Of a stretch of 26,913 bases of DNA, positions 1-8,404 are shown piece after piece. The notes under the pieces were generated by a model. That model made no database searches. It was not told the origin of the DNA and saw only the letters and a list, made by a program, of their open reading frames with translations. This stretch comes from a bacterium UBP11_UBA4055. GTDB lineage: Bacteria > UBA4055. The position numbers and the translations under genes are program-made. The stretch's first letter is position 1; each line of letters opens with the position of its first letter. The stretch spans positions 4,136-31,048 of the forward strand of contig DFZN01000014.1 in NCBI GenBank assembly GCA_002382735.1, given 5' to 3'.

Positions 1-41
1 ATTTTTTTCATTTTTTTTTGAAAAGTGAGAACTTATTGAAC

Positions 42-70
42 TTGTAAATCTGACGGATTTCGCTTATAAT
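42..70 (+). promoter_or_regulatory. sigma70-type promoter of the phosphofructokinase gene
   Basis: TTGTAA (42-47) and a perfect TATAAT (65-70) are separated by exactly 17 bp. Transcription would begin near 77, giving a leader of about 25 nt that contains the GGAGGAGA ribosome binding site (93-100) just before the ATG at 102. This is a sequence match only. Confidence 0.65.
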
Positions 71-101
71 TATCATAAAGCCGTTTTATACCGGAGGAGA
101 A

Positions 102-1460
102 ATGATACAGGGAGTATTTGACAATACGCAGGTCAAGGAACTTAAAGGTAAAATGTACAAGTCGCCCTTGCCTCTGTCGTACAGGAACGATGATCTTGTC
201 GCCGATTTTGTTACGGATGAAGAGAGAGTGATCTTTGATCCGTCGAAAAAATTCGTTAAACAGCATCTTGAGAATTTCGATAAAATACCGTCCTTCGAGC
301 TGGCGGGAGTAAGAGATGCGCTGCATTTCGATCCGTCACGGATATCATGCGGGATCGTTACATGCGGGGGTCTCTGCCCGGGAATAAATAATGTAATACG
401 CGGGATAGTCAACGAACTTCATTACTGGTACAAATGCAGAACGGTTTACGGTTTCAGATACGGCTTCAGAGGAATGGTGAAAGCTAACGGAATTCCTCCT
501 GTTAAGCTCGATCCCGCGGCGGTCGGGGACATTCACCTCAAAGGAGGGACGGTACTCGGTTCGTCAAGAGGTCAGCAGGATACAGGGCTTATTGTGGATC
601 AATTGGAGGAGCTGGGCATATCTATACTTTTCACGATAGGCGGGGACGGAACGATGAAGGGGGCCATGGACATAAGCAGGGAGATCGAAAGAAGGGGAGC
701 CGACATTTCTGTCATAGGAATACCAAAGACTATAGACAACGATATAGTTTTTGTTGACCACACTTTCGGCTACCAGACCGCTTTCTCGTCGGCCGTGGAG
801 GCAATAAATGCGGCTCATGTTGAATCTAAGGGCGCATATAACGGCATAGGTATAGTCAAACTGATGGGGCGGGATTCCGGCTACATTACCGCGGCCGCCT
901 CGATCGCTTCCGGCGACGCTAATTTCGTGCTTATTCCGGAAATACCCTTCGAAATGGAGGGTGAAAGAGGGCTGCTGAACCTTGTGAGAACGAGGCTGGA
1001 AGAAAAGAAGCACGCGGTCATCGTGGTTGCCGAAGGAGCCGGCCAGGAGCTGTTCAGGCGCGATCATGTCGAACATGACATTTCGGGCAATGTAATTCAC
1101 TCCGATATAGGTCTCTACATCAAAGACAGGATAAAAGCTGATTTCGACAGGCTGGATTTTGAATACACGATCAAATATATAGATCCGAGCTACATGATAA
1201 GATCACTTCCTCCGATCCCGATAGATTCGCTGTTCTGCTCCAACCTGGCCCAGAACGCAGTTCATGCAGGGATGGCGGGGAAAACAGAAATGCTTGTCGG
1301 CTACTGGAACGGAAAATTTACCCATGTTCCTTTAAGTTCGGTTACGGGCAAAAGGAAAAAGGTTGATCCCGAGGGTGATTTCTGGCTCGGTGTAATTCTC
1401 TCTACAGGACAGCCGAGATATATCGGAAATGACACTAACTATCTGCTCAGAACCAGATAA
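102..1460 (+). CDS. pfkA: 6-phosphofructokinase, long ATP-type (452 aa)
   Basis: Phosphorylates fructose 6-phosphate to fructose 1,6-bisphosphate, the committing cytosolic step of glycolysis. Visible motifs are the nucleotide loop GGDGT (residues 180-184), PKTIDNDI (208-215, with the catalytic aspartates), MGRDSGYIT (255-263) and EGAGQ near 312. Glycine at the second-to-last position of GGDGT, where pyrophosphate enzymes carry Asp (GGDD), predicts ATP as donor. The lysine of PKTIDND is instead the pyrophosphate-type residue. This G/K mix is known from trypanosomal and plant-like ATP-PFKs, which fits the long N-terminal extension (about 80 residues before the fold) compared with roughly 320 aa for E. 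coli PfkA. The start is fixed by GGAGGAGA at 93-100. It lies next to nifJ but has its own promoter. Family identity is secure; donor specificity is inferred. Confidence 0.95.
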   Translation: MIQGVFDNTQVKELKGKMYKSPLPLSYRNDDLVADFVTDEERVIFDPSKKFVKQHLENFDKIPSFELAGVRDALHFDPSRISCGIVTCGGLCPGINNVIRGIVNELHYWYKCRTVYGFRYGFRGMVKANGIPPVKLDPAAVGDIHLKGGTVLGSSRGQQDTGLIVDQLEELGISILFTIGGDGTMKGAMDISREIERRGADISVIGIPKTIDNDIVFVDHTFGYQTAFSSAVEAINAAHVESKGAYNGIGIVKLMGRDSGYITAAASIASGDANFVLIPEIPFEMEGERGLLNLVRTRLEEKKHAVIVVAEGAGQELFRRDHVEHDISGNVIHSDIGLYIKDRIKADFDRLDFEYTIKYIDPSYMIRSLPPIPIDSLFCSNLAQNAVHAGMAGKTEMLVGYWNGKFTHVPLSSVTGKRKKVDPEGDFWLGVILSTGQPRYIGNDTNYLLRTR

Positions 1461-1487
1461 GATGTGCTTTTCTAACTAAAAAATAAC

Positions 1488-1516
1488 TTGCAAAAACATA
1501 AGAAAAAGGATATTTT
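1488..1516 (+). promoter_or_regulatory. sigma70-type promoter of nifJ
   Basis: TTGCAA (1488-1493), 17 bp, TATTTT (1511-1516). The rest of the 117-nt gap is AT-rich leader with AAGGAG (1566-1571) six bases before the nifJ ATG. I see no terminator hairpin after the phosphofructokinase gene, so read-through could add to nifJ transcription. Confidence 0.55.
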
Positions 1517-1577
1517 CTCACTGCTTTAAAATTAAGCTTTTCAGGGAATTAAAATATTGCATAAAAAGGAGTAAAGT

Positions 1578-4500
1578 ATGGCTGAGAAAAAGTTTATGAC
1601 CTGCGACGGAAATACGGCGGCCGCACATGTAGCGTATATGTTCAGTGAAGTAGCCGCGATCTACCCGATCACCCCGTCGTCAAACATGGCCGAATTCATT
1701 GACGAGTGGTCGGCCAACGGAAGAAAAAATATTTTCGGCGAGACTGTCAAGGTGGCCGAAATGCAGTCCGAGGGCGGAGCGGCGGGAGCTGTTCACGGAT
1801 CGTTGCAGGCGGGAGCGCTCACGACCACATATACTGCCTCACAGGGGCTTTTGCTTATGATACCGAATATGTACAAAATAGCCGGAGAGATGCTCCCGGC
1901 CGTGTTCCATGTGAGCGCGAGAAGCCTTGCGGCGCAGGCACTTTCGATCTTCGGCGACCACAGCGATGTTATGAGCGCAAGGCAGACAGGGTTCGCTTTT
2001 TTGGCTACAGGAAGCGTTCAGGAGATCATGGACATCTCCGCAGTGGCTCATCTTACCGCGATAAAGTCGAGAATACCCTTCGTCCATTTCTTTGACGGCT
2101 TCAGAACTTCGCACGAGATACAGAAAGTACAGTATTTTGAGAATAACGATCTCGAAGGCATGATCGATAAAGAAGCACTTCAGAAGTTCAGGGACAACGC
2201 ATTAAATCCCGAACATCCGGTTACAAGAGGAACGGCTCAGAATCCCGACATCTATTTCCAGACGAGGGAGATAACGAATAATCTGTATGATTCAATACCT
2301 GATATTGTAGAAGAATACATGAAAGAGATCAGCAGAAAGACAGGAAGAGAATATCATCCGTTCACATATTACGGTGCTACAGATGCGGAGAATATCATAG
2401 TTGCAATGGGATCAGTAACGGAAACTGTAAAGGAAACGGTGGATTATCTTAATGGAAAGGGAAAAAAGACAGGGCTTATATCTGTACATCTTTACAGGCC
2501 GTTCTCGAACAAATATTTTAAGAAAGTACTTCCAGGATCAGTAAAACGCATTGCTGTTCTTGACAGGACAAAAGAACCCGGAGCAACAGGCGAACCGTTG
2601 TATCTCGACATAAAATCAGTTTTCTATGATGAAAAAGTTCAGCCTCTGATAGTTGGCGGAAGATACGGACTCTCGTCAAAAGACACGACACCGGACCAGA
2701 TAGCGGCAGTATTCAGGAACCTTGAGATGAACGAGCCGAAGGACAGCTTTACGATCGGCATAGTTGACGATGTAAGTTTCAGGTCGCTTCCCATAGAAGG
2801 TCATGTGGAAGTTGACAGAAAAGGTTTGTTCGCGGCAAAATTCTTCGGACTGGGATCTGACGGAACTGTCGGCGCCAATAAGAACTCTATCAAGATCATC
2901 GGAGAAACAACGGAAAAATACTGTCAGGCATATTTCGCTTACGATTCAAAGAAATCAGGCGGTTTTACGGCTTCTCATCTCAGGTTCGGCGACAATCCCA
3001 TCAGAAGTCCTTATCTGGTAAATACACCTGACTTTGTAGCCTGCCATGTTCCCGCATATATCGACCAATACGATGTGCTCAAAGGGCTGAAAAAAGGCGG
3101 GTCGTTCCTGCTCAATTCTATCTGGGATGCAGAGGAAACGAAGAAGAGACTTCCCGACAGCATGAAAAAATATCTGGCAGAGAAAGAAATAAATTTCTAT
3201 ATCATAAATGCGACCGCGATAGCCGAAGATATCGGTCTCGGTAACAGGATCAACACGGTAATGCAGTCGGCATTTTTTAAAATATCTGAAGTTATACCCT
3301 ACGGCCTTGCTCTTGAACACATGAAGAAGCATGTGCTGAAGAATTTCGGCAAAAAAGGCGAAGAAGTCGTCAACATGAACTATAAGGCTGTTGAGATGGG
3401 CGGCGGACAGATAGTCAAAGTCGAAATTCCTGCCGAATGGAAAAATATCCAAAGCAGCGGTTTTAAGGTCAACAGGGGCGGTAGGCGGCCCGATTTCGTT
3501 AAGAGCGTATGCGATGTTATGAACGCCCAGAATGGCGACGATCTTCCCGTGAGTGCATTTCTGGGCAGAGAGGACGGAACTTTCCCCGCAGGTACTACGG
3601 AATTCGAAAAGAGAGGCATCGCGGTAAATGTTCCCGAGTGGATAAGCGCGAACTGCATCCAGTGCAACCAGTGTGCCTATGTTTGTCCGCACGCAGTCAT
3701 CAGGCCGTTCTTGATAAATGCGGATGAGGAAAAGAAACTTCCTGAAGGAACTGAGACATTAAAAGCCATAGGTAAGGAATTCGACGGCCTGAAGTTCAGG
3801 ATACAGGTGAGCGTGCTTGACTGTACCGGCTGCGGAAACTGCGCCGATGTTTGTCCGGCAACAAAGGGCAAAGCTCTTGTGATGAAGCCTTTGGGAACGC
3901 AGGAGGCTGAGATCGAGAGATGGGATATTATAAGCAAAAATGTTACTTATAAGGATAATCTGGCGGACAAATTCGCGAATGTGAAATCATCGCAGTTCGC
4001 GCGTCCCCTCTTCGAATTCTCCGGCGCATGCGCCGGCTGCGGAGAGACGCCGTATATCAAAGTCATTACCCAGCTCTACGGGGACAGGATGATGGTGGCC
4101 AATGCGACCGGATGCTCTTCAATATACGGCGGATCAGCGCCCTCGACGCCTTACTGCGCGAACGCAGATGGCAAAGGCCCCGCCTGGGCGAACTCGCTGT
4201 TCGAGGACAATGCGGAGTACGGGTTCGGTATGGCTCTCGCCGTAAGCAAGCTCAGAGACAGGATAGCTCTTAAAATGAAGGCTGCGGTCGAGGGCGGAAA
4301 AATAAAGCCTGAAACTAAGTCCGCGTTCGAATCATGGATAGCTGAAAAAGACAGCGCCGAAGGATCAAAAAAAGCGACGGATCTTGTCAGAAAAGCGATC
4401 ACTTCCGAATCAGGCGAAATAATTGAAGATATTAAAAAACTCGACCGGTACCTGATCAAGAAATCCGTATGGATCTTCGGCGGGGACGGCTGGGCTTATG

Positions 4501-5117
4501 ATATCGGTTACGGCGGACTCGACCATGTGATCGCTTCAGGCAATGATGTAAACCTTCTTGTACTCGATACGGAAGTTTATTCGAACACCGGCGGACAATC
4601 GTCAAAATCGACCCCGGTCGGAGCAGTGGCAAAATTCGCCGCTTCGGGAAAGAAGATCAGGAAAAAAGATCTCGGTATGATGGCGATGACTTACGGATAT
4701 GTATATGTGGCTCAGGTCGCTATGGGTGCCAATCAGGCCCAATATTTCAAGGCGATAAAAGAAGCCGAAGCCTATCCGGGACCATCTCTAATAATTGCTT
4801 ATGCACCGTGTATAAATCACGGACTCAGGGCAGGAATGGGTAAAACGCAGCGTGAGGAGAAGCTTGCTGTCGAAGCGGGATACTGGCATCTCTACAGGTA
4901 TAACCCCATGCTTGAAGAGGAAGGGAAAAATCCTTTCACCCTTGATTCGAAAGAGCCGCAGTGGGACAAATTCCAGGAGTTCTTGAAGGGGGAAGTAAGA
5001 TACACTTCACTTGTTAAAACATTCCCTGAAGAAGCGAAAGTGCTGTTCAAGTCTGCCGAGGAGAACGCAAAATGGAGATATAACAGCTATAAAATGAAAT
5101 CTGAGATGAAATACTGA
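1578..5117 (+). CDS. nifJ: pyruvate:ferredoxin (flavodoxin) oxidoreductase, single-chain
   Basis: Oxidatively decarboxylates pyruvate with CoA to acetyl-CoA and CO2, passing electrons to ferredoxin; this is the usual pyruvate exit route in anaerobes. The 1179-aa length matches the fused one-chain enzyme. Domain order: N-terminal pyruvate-binding domain with YPITPSSNMAE near residues 31-41, the second transketolase-like domain, the EKR-type linker, then two 4Fe-4S motifs (CIQCNQCAYVCP near 692 and CTGCGNCADVCP near 749). The proximal cluster and TPP domain follow, with CAGCGET near 817, the TPP motif GGDGWAYDIGYGG near 967, and the late cluster cysteine in YAPCINHG near 1075. All cluster cysteines are present, so it looks functional. 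Start set by AAGGAG at 1566-1571. Followed by a strong terminator. Confidence 0.98.
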   Translation: MAEKKFMTCDGNTAAAHVAYMFSEVAAIYPITPSSNMAEFIDEWSANGRKNIFGETVKVAEMQSEGGAAGAVHGSLQAGALTTTYTASQGLLLMIPNMYKIAGEMLPAVFHVSARSLAAQALSIFGDHSDVMSARQTGFAFLATGSVQEIMDISAVAHLTAIKSRIPFVHFFDGFRTSHEIQKVQYFENNDLEGMIDKEALQKFRDNALNPEHPVTRGTAQNPDIYFQTREITNNLYDSIPDIVEEYMKEISRKTGREYHPFTYYGATDAENIIVAMGSVTETVKETVDYLNGKGKKTGLISVHLYRPFSNKYFKKVLPGSVKRIAVLDRTKEPGATGEPLYLDIKSVFYDEKVQPLIVGGRYGLSSKDTTPDQIAAVFRNLEMNEPKDSFTIGIVDDVSFRSLPIEGHVEVDRKGLFAAKFFGLGSDGTVGANKNSIKIIGETTEKYCQAYFAYDSKKSGGFTASHLRFGDNPIRSPYLVNTPDFVACHVPAYIDQYDVLKGLKKGGSFLLNSIWDAEETKKRLPDSMKKYLAEKEINFYIINATAIAEDIGLGNRINTVMQSAFFKISEVIPYGLALEHMKKHVLKNFGKKGEEVVNMNYKAVEMGGGQIVKVEIPAEWKNIQSSGFKVNRGGRRPDFVKSVCDVMNAQNGDDLPVSAFLGREDGTFPAGTTEFEKRGIAVNVPEWISANCIQCNQCAYVCPHAVIRPFLINADEEKKLPEGTETLKAIGKEFDGLKFRIQVSVLDCTGCGNCADVCPATKGKALVMKPLGTQEAEIERWDIISKNVTYKDNLADKFANVKSSQFARPLFEFSGACAGCGETPYIKVITQLYGDRMMVANATGCSSIYGGSAPSTPYCANADGKGPAWANSLFEDNAEYGFGMALAVSKLRDRIALKMKAAVEGGKIKPETKSAFESWIAEKDSAEGSKKATDLVRKAITSESGEIIEDIKKLDRYLIKKSVWIFGGDGWAYDIGYGGLDHVIASGNDVNLLVLDTEVYSNTGGQSSKSTPVGAVAKFAASGKKIRKKDLGMMAMTYGYVYVAQVAMGANQAQYFKAIKEAEAYPGPSLIIAYAPCINHGLRAGMGKTQREEKLAVEAGYWHLYRYNPMLEEEGKNPFTLDSKEPQWDKFQEFLKGEVRYTSLVKTFPEEAKVLFKSAEENAKWRYNSYKMKSEMKY

Positions 5118-5136
5118 TCTTGTTGAATAATAAATG

Positions 5137-5164
5137 AAAGGACGGGATAGAACCGTCCTTTTTT
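5137..5164 (+). terminator. Rho-independent terminator after nifJ
   Basis: Perfect 9-bp stem, AAAGGACGG (5137-5145) with its complement at 5153-5161, a 7-nt loop and a continuous T run to 5164. The next gene begins only 16 bases later, so its expression needs either read-through or a promoter that I cannot recognise. Confidence 0.9.
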
Positions 5165-5179
5165 ATATAAGGCAGGGAT

Positions 5180-6817
5180 ATGGAGACTTTAGGCAAAGAA
5201 AAAAAATACAGTTTACTATTATCGGTGATCATAATTTCCGCTGCTGTTTTTATTTCATATTACAATTCTTTCAATAATTCATTCCAGTTCGATGATGTTC
5301 ATTTTATTCAGCAGAACAGCATTATTAAAAGTTTTGACAGCTTTAAAGATATTTCATTCTGGTTCGATTTCGGGAACAGAGCACCTGCTCAATTTCTTCT
5401 TGCGATAAACTATGCAGCCGGAGAATACAGCGTCAAAGGTTATCATTTATTAAACACTCTGATCCACCTGTTAGCCTCGATCGCGGTTTACTTTTTAGCA
5501 GGTATGCTTATAAGTTCAAAGCCGGTCAGGAGCGCTTATGTTTTGAAGAATTCAGGCATGATCAGGCTTTTTTCGGCGCTGATCTTTGCTGTTCACCCTA
5601 TTCAGACAGAGTCGGTCACTTACATTGTTCAGAGGATGGAATCAGCGGCCGCTCTTTTTTATTTTGTCGCGCTGATCTTTTACCTCATGCTGAGAAAAGA
5701 GAAAGAGTTTGTTAAAAGGATCGTTTTCGCATTAATATTTCTTGCGGCATCAGTTCTGGCCTGCCTGACAAAGCAGACTTCCTACACTCTTCCTCTTTCG
5801 ATCCTGCTGCTTGAAATCTATTTTGTGCGCGATAAGAACGGCAGGATGAATAAGGTTCTTGCCGGAGTCATCTCTTCGGTGCTTTTTATTCTGGTGCTTG
5901 TCGGTCTGGCGGCGGATATTCTGCCCAGAGATCAGATGTCCGGAATTTCAAGATATGATTATCTTATCACTCAGTTCAAGGTCATCCCGAACTACTTCAG
6001 GCTGCTGATCCTCCCCTACGGACAGAATATCGACCATGACATTACAACGGCCGGATCTTTGACGGAATTCGGGGTACTCGCAGGCCTGATCTTCATAACT
6101 TTCATGACAGCCGCCGCATATTTTCTGTATAGAAAAGGGCATCTGATAATGAGCTTTTCCATAGCATGGGTATTCGCTGTAATTTCTTTAAGATCAAGTG
6201 TTCTGCCGATAAGCGACCTTATGACAGAAAGAAGGCTTTATGCGGCTGTATTCGGTGCGGGATTATTCATTCCGTCAGCCTTATTTTATCTGAAGGATAA
6301 GTTCAGATCGTACATCAAGCCAAATACGGTCATAGCGGTACTGGCGGTAATTACCGTGATCCTGTCCTCTGCAACGGTCAGCAGGAACAAAATATGGTCA
6401 AATGAACTTACTCTATGGAAAGATTCAGTGGAAAAGTCGCCGCATAAATTCAGACCTAACTACAACACGGCTGAAGCCTATAAACGGTCAGGCGATCCGG
6501 ACAGTGCTCTGAAGTATTATTTCGAGGCATATAAGATCAACTCTCACAGTTACGGGCTCTGCAACAATATCGCCAATATATTTTCGGGTAAAAAAATGTG
6601 GAACGAGGCGGAATCATTTTATAATAAAGCACTTGCTCTGAAACCCGACTATACTAAAGCGATACTTAATCTGGGGCATCTGTATTACATGACAGCAAGA
6701 TACGACATGGCTGCCGGGAGCTACAGGAAGGTACTGTATTGCGAACCGGATAATTTGCAGGCAAAAAACAATCTCTCGGCAATTTTATCTATGCAGAAGG
6801 CTGTCGATGAGAAGTAA
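5180..6817 (+). CDS. GT-C membrane glycosyltransferase-like protein with C-terminal TPRs (TMTC-like)
   Basis: Predicted inner-membrane protein of 545 aa with about ten hydrophobic segments (first at 11-28), followed by three tetratricopeptide repeats at about 420-540. The first extracytoplasmic loop holds the FQFDD motif (36-39, acidic pair D38-D39) typical of GT-C enzymes that use polyprenyl-phosphate sugars. HPIQTESVTYIVQR (139-152) matches the HP..TE.V..i..R signature of the TMTC/DUF1736 group of O-mannosyltransferase-like proteins. The family's job is to transfer a sugar from a lipid carrier to protein or glycan on the outer face of the membrane; donor and acceptor are unknown here. TPRs probably bind protein partners. 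The ATG at 5180 follows an AAGGCAGGG stretch. It overlaps the SGNH gene downstream by 11 nt, so the two are co-translated. Confidence 0.8.
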   Translation: METLGKEKKYSLLLSVIIISAAVFISYYNSFNNSFQFDDVHFIQQNSIIKSFDSFKDISFWFDFGNRAPAQFLLAINYAAGEYSVKGYHLLNTLIHLLASIAVYFLAGMLISSKPVRSAYVLKNSGMIRLFSALIFAVHPIQTESVTYIVQRMESAAALFYFVALIFYLMLRKEKEFVKRIVFALIFLAASVLACLTKQTSYTLPLSILLLEIYFVRDKNGRMNKVLAGVISSVLFILVLVGLAADILPRDQMSGISRYDYLITQFKVIPNYFRLLILPYGQNIDHDITTAGSLTEFGVLAGLIFITFMTAAAYFLYRKGHLIMSFSIAWVFAVISLRSSVLPISDLMTERRLYAAVFGAGLFIPSALFYLKDKFRSYIKPNTVIAVLAVITVILSSATVSRNKIWSNELTLWKDSVEKSPHKFRPNYNTAEAYKRSGDPDSALKYYFEAYKINSHSYGLCNNIANIFSGKKMWNEAESFYNKALALKPDYTKAILNLGHLYYMTARYDMAAGSYRKVLYCEPDNLQAKNNLSAILSMQKAVDEK

Positions 6818-7799
6818 ATTAAAGGTGACAGCTGCAATTTTACTGATGATCATCACCGGATTTGCTGTTATAGAGATTATACTGAGGATCACAGATCCGG
6901 TCGGCGTGGAATATTTTTCCGAGGTCGTAAGGTATTTCGATAAGCTTGAAGACAGAGAGAATTATTCATACATACATCCTGCGGGAATGAACGAAATATT
7001 CCAGGGAGTGACTATAACAGCGAACTCTCAAGGTCTTAGGGGGCCGGAATTTTCAATCTCAAAACCTGAAGGAAGGAAAAGACTGCTGATACTCGGGGAT
7101 TCGGTAGTACTTGGATGGGGAGTTGAGTATGAAAACACATTTCCGTCGATACTTCAGGATCATTTTGACCGACTCGGTACTGATATAGAGGTTATTCCGG
7201 CGGGAATTTCATCATGGAACACAAGAACGGAATATGAATTTTTAAAAAATGTAGCTTCGGGATTTGATCCGGATATACTTATTCTTGTTATTGTAGGGAA
7301 CGATACGGACCCTAAAGATAACAGTAACATTGAAATAGGGAAGGAAGAACTTTTATCTCAGGTTTATAAACCTAATACAGATCAGGATATCTTCAGAAAA
7401 GCATGGTTTTCACTTGTAGATATATCATATCTTTTTAGGCATATGCAGTTCGTAGTAAAAGTATTTACGGAAAAAGAGCACGAATCAGGGATAGATCCGG
7501 AAGGTCCTGTATGGAAAGACGCCGAGCTCGCATTACGAAAAATTGCAGACTACTGCGATTCTGAAAATATCGGGTTCATTCCTTTTCTATATTCAGATGA
7601 AGAGTCTTCTTTGAGCCATCCCGTATTTGCTCTGTACCGCGAATATTTCATTAAAAACAACATTAAATTTCATACGCTTCCCGATCAGCTTTTTGAAGGT
7701 TACAGGCTTAAAAATTCGATCATTGACAATCATCCCAACCCCGAAGGCCATCACATCATAGCCGAACAAATGATAGAAGCGATCAACAAATTATATTGA
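6807..7799 (+). CDS. membrane-anchored SGNH/GDSL hydrolase-fold protein
   Basis: 330 aa with one N-terminal transmembrane anchor (about 7-25) and an exported SGNH domain. Block I is LGDSVVLGWGV with nucleophile S99. A block II glycine lies in PAGISSW (131-137), block III is VGND with N165, and block V is DNHPNPEGH with D307 and H309, so the catalytic set is complete. Relatives in polysaccharide clusters add or remove acyl groups on exported glycans; the sequence does not decide between esterase and O-acetyltransferase. AGAAGG at 6795-6800 sets the start inside the end of the glycosyltransferase gene (11-nt overlap). A carbamoyltransferase cassette follows, so this protein and that enzyme probably decorate the same polymer. 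Confidence 0.85.
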   Translation: MRSKLKVTAAILLMIITGFAVIEIILRITDPVGVEYFSEVVRYFDKLEDRENYSYIHPAGMNEIFQGVTITANSQGLRGPEFSISKPEGRKRLLILGDSVVLGWGVEYENTFPSILQDHFDRLGTDIEVIPAGISSWNTRTEYEFLKNVASGFDPDILILVIVGNDTDPKDNSNIEIGKEELLSQVYKPNTDQDIFRKAWFSLVDISYLFRHMQFVVKVFTEKEHESGIDPEGPVWKDAELALRKIADYCDSENIGFIPFLYSDEESSLSHPVFALYREYFIKNNIKFHTLPDQLFEGYRLKNSIIDNHPNPEGHHIIAEQMIEAINKLY

Positions 7800-7824
7800 C
7801 TTTAACGATGTTTTGTTTTAATTT
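7796..7824 (+). promoter_or_regulatory. possible promoter before the SxtJ-like gene
   Basis: TTGACT (7796-7801) overlaps the stop codon of the SGNH gene and sits 17 bp from TAATTT (7819-7824). The -10 element is weak. The 58-nt gap here is the largest inside the glycan block, so an internal start for the carbamoyltransferase cassette is plausible but unproven. Confidence 0.3.
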
Positions 7825-7857
7825 GACTCCCCGGTAAAGAAAAAATGAAGAGAATGA

Positions 7858-8235
7858 ATGAAGATTAAAAAAGAGCAGTGCAAAGATACAGGTTTAGTAG
7901 CGGGACTTGTTCTTATCTTTTCGGGCCTGTCGGTCCAGAACTTTTTCTGGATCAAACTTGCATTTGCCGTCATCTTAATATCCCTGATCATACCTCAGGT
8001 ATTTTATTATCCTGCAGTACTCTGGTTCGGCCTGTCGGACATTCTCGGAAGAATAGTATCGAAGATCGTGCTCGGAGCTGTATATGTGACCGTCGTTCTG
8101 CCTGTCGGGCTGATAAGGAGACTTTCGAAGAAAGATACGATGTTCCTCAGAGCATTCGGGAACAGGAACCTGAAAAGTTCATGGGCGGTAAGGGAGCATA
8201 AATATTCAGATAAAGACATTTTAAAACCCTTTTGA
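7858..8235 (+). CDS. SxtJ-like small membrane protein
   Basis: 125 aa with three hydrophobic segments (about 12-28, 31-50, 69-86) and a basic C-terminal tail with SSWAVR (107-112) and a terminal KPF. Length, three-helix layout and the S-x-W..R tail match the SxtJ family, first named from the saxitoxin cluster, where sxtJ lies between the carbamoyltransferase gene sxtI and sxtK. Its biochemical role is not established; association with O-carbamoyltransferases suggests a membrane partner or docking factor. The ribosome binding site is weak (AAGAGA just upstream). Two other upstream ATGs are out of frame. Family call is from recalled pattern and context, not from a search. Confidence 0.75.
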   Translation: MKIKKEQCKDTGLVAGLVLIFSGLSVQNFFWIKLAFAVILISLIIPQVFYYPAVLWFGLSDILGRIVSKIVLGAVYVTVVLPVGLIRRLSKKDTMFLRAFGNRNLKSSWAVREHKYSDKDILKPF

Positions 8236-8245
8236 TGAGGAACCG

Positions 8246-8395
8246 ATGGAATTTCTCAAAGAACTGTTCGAATTTATAAGAACAAGAAAAAAATACTGGC
8301 TGATACCGGTGATTATGATATTGATCTTCTTCGGAATACTTCTCTTCGCCACATCCGGATCGGCTATCGCGCCTTTCATCTATACAATTTTTTAG
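8246..8395 (+). CDS. 49-aa single-span membrane protein, SxtK/DUF5989-like
   Basis: Short gene encoding 49 residues: an amphipathic, charged N-terminus (MEFLKELFEFIRTRKKYW, residues 1-18), one transmembrane helix (about 19-36) and a short tail ending in YTIF. The opening and the YW-L-P-V junction fit the small DUF5989/SxtK-type peptides that accompany NodU-type carbamoyltransferases and SxtJ. GAGGAA (8237-8242) lies just before the ATG. The stop codon TAG (8393-8395) is part of the ribosome binding site of the next gene, so the cassette is translationally coupled. Function unknown; probably a membrane subunit of the carbamoyltransferase complex. Confidence 0.8.
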   Translation: MEFLKELFEFIRTRKKYWLIPVIMILIFFGILLFATSGSAIAPFIYTIF

Positions 8396-8404
8396 GAGCC
8401 TTCA

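Noticed and set aside
564..1100. Minus-strand open frame (178 codons) inside the phosphofructokinase gene
   Set aside because: Antisense to a conserved enzyme gene; no signal, domain or start site.
2955..3692. Long minus-strand open frame (245 codons) inside nifJ
   Set aside because: It lies fully antisense to the well-supported PFOR gene, has no recognisable domain or ribosome binding site, and its protein composition looks like a mirror of nifJ codon use.
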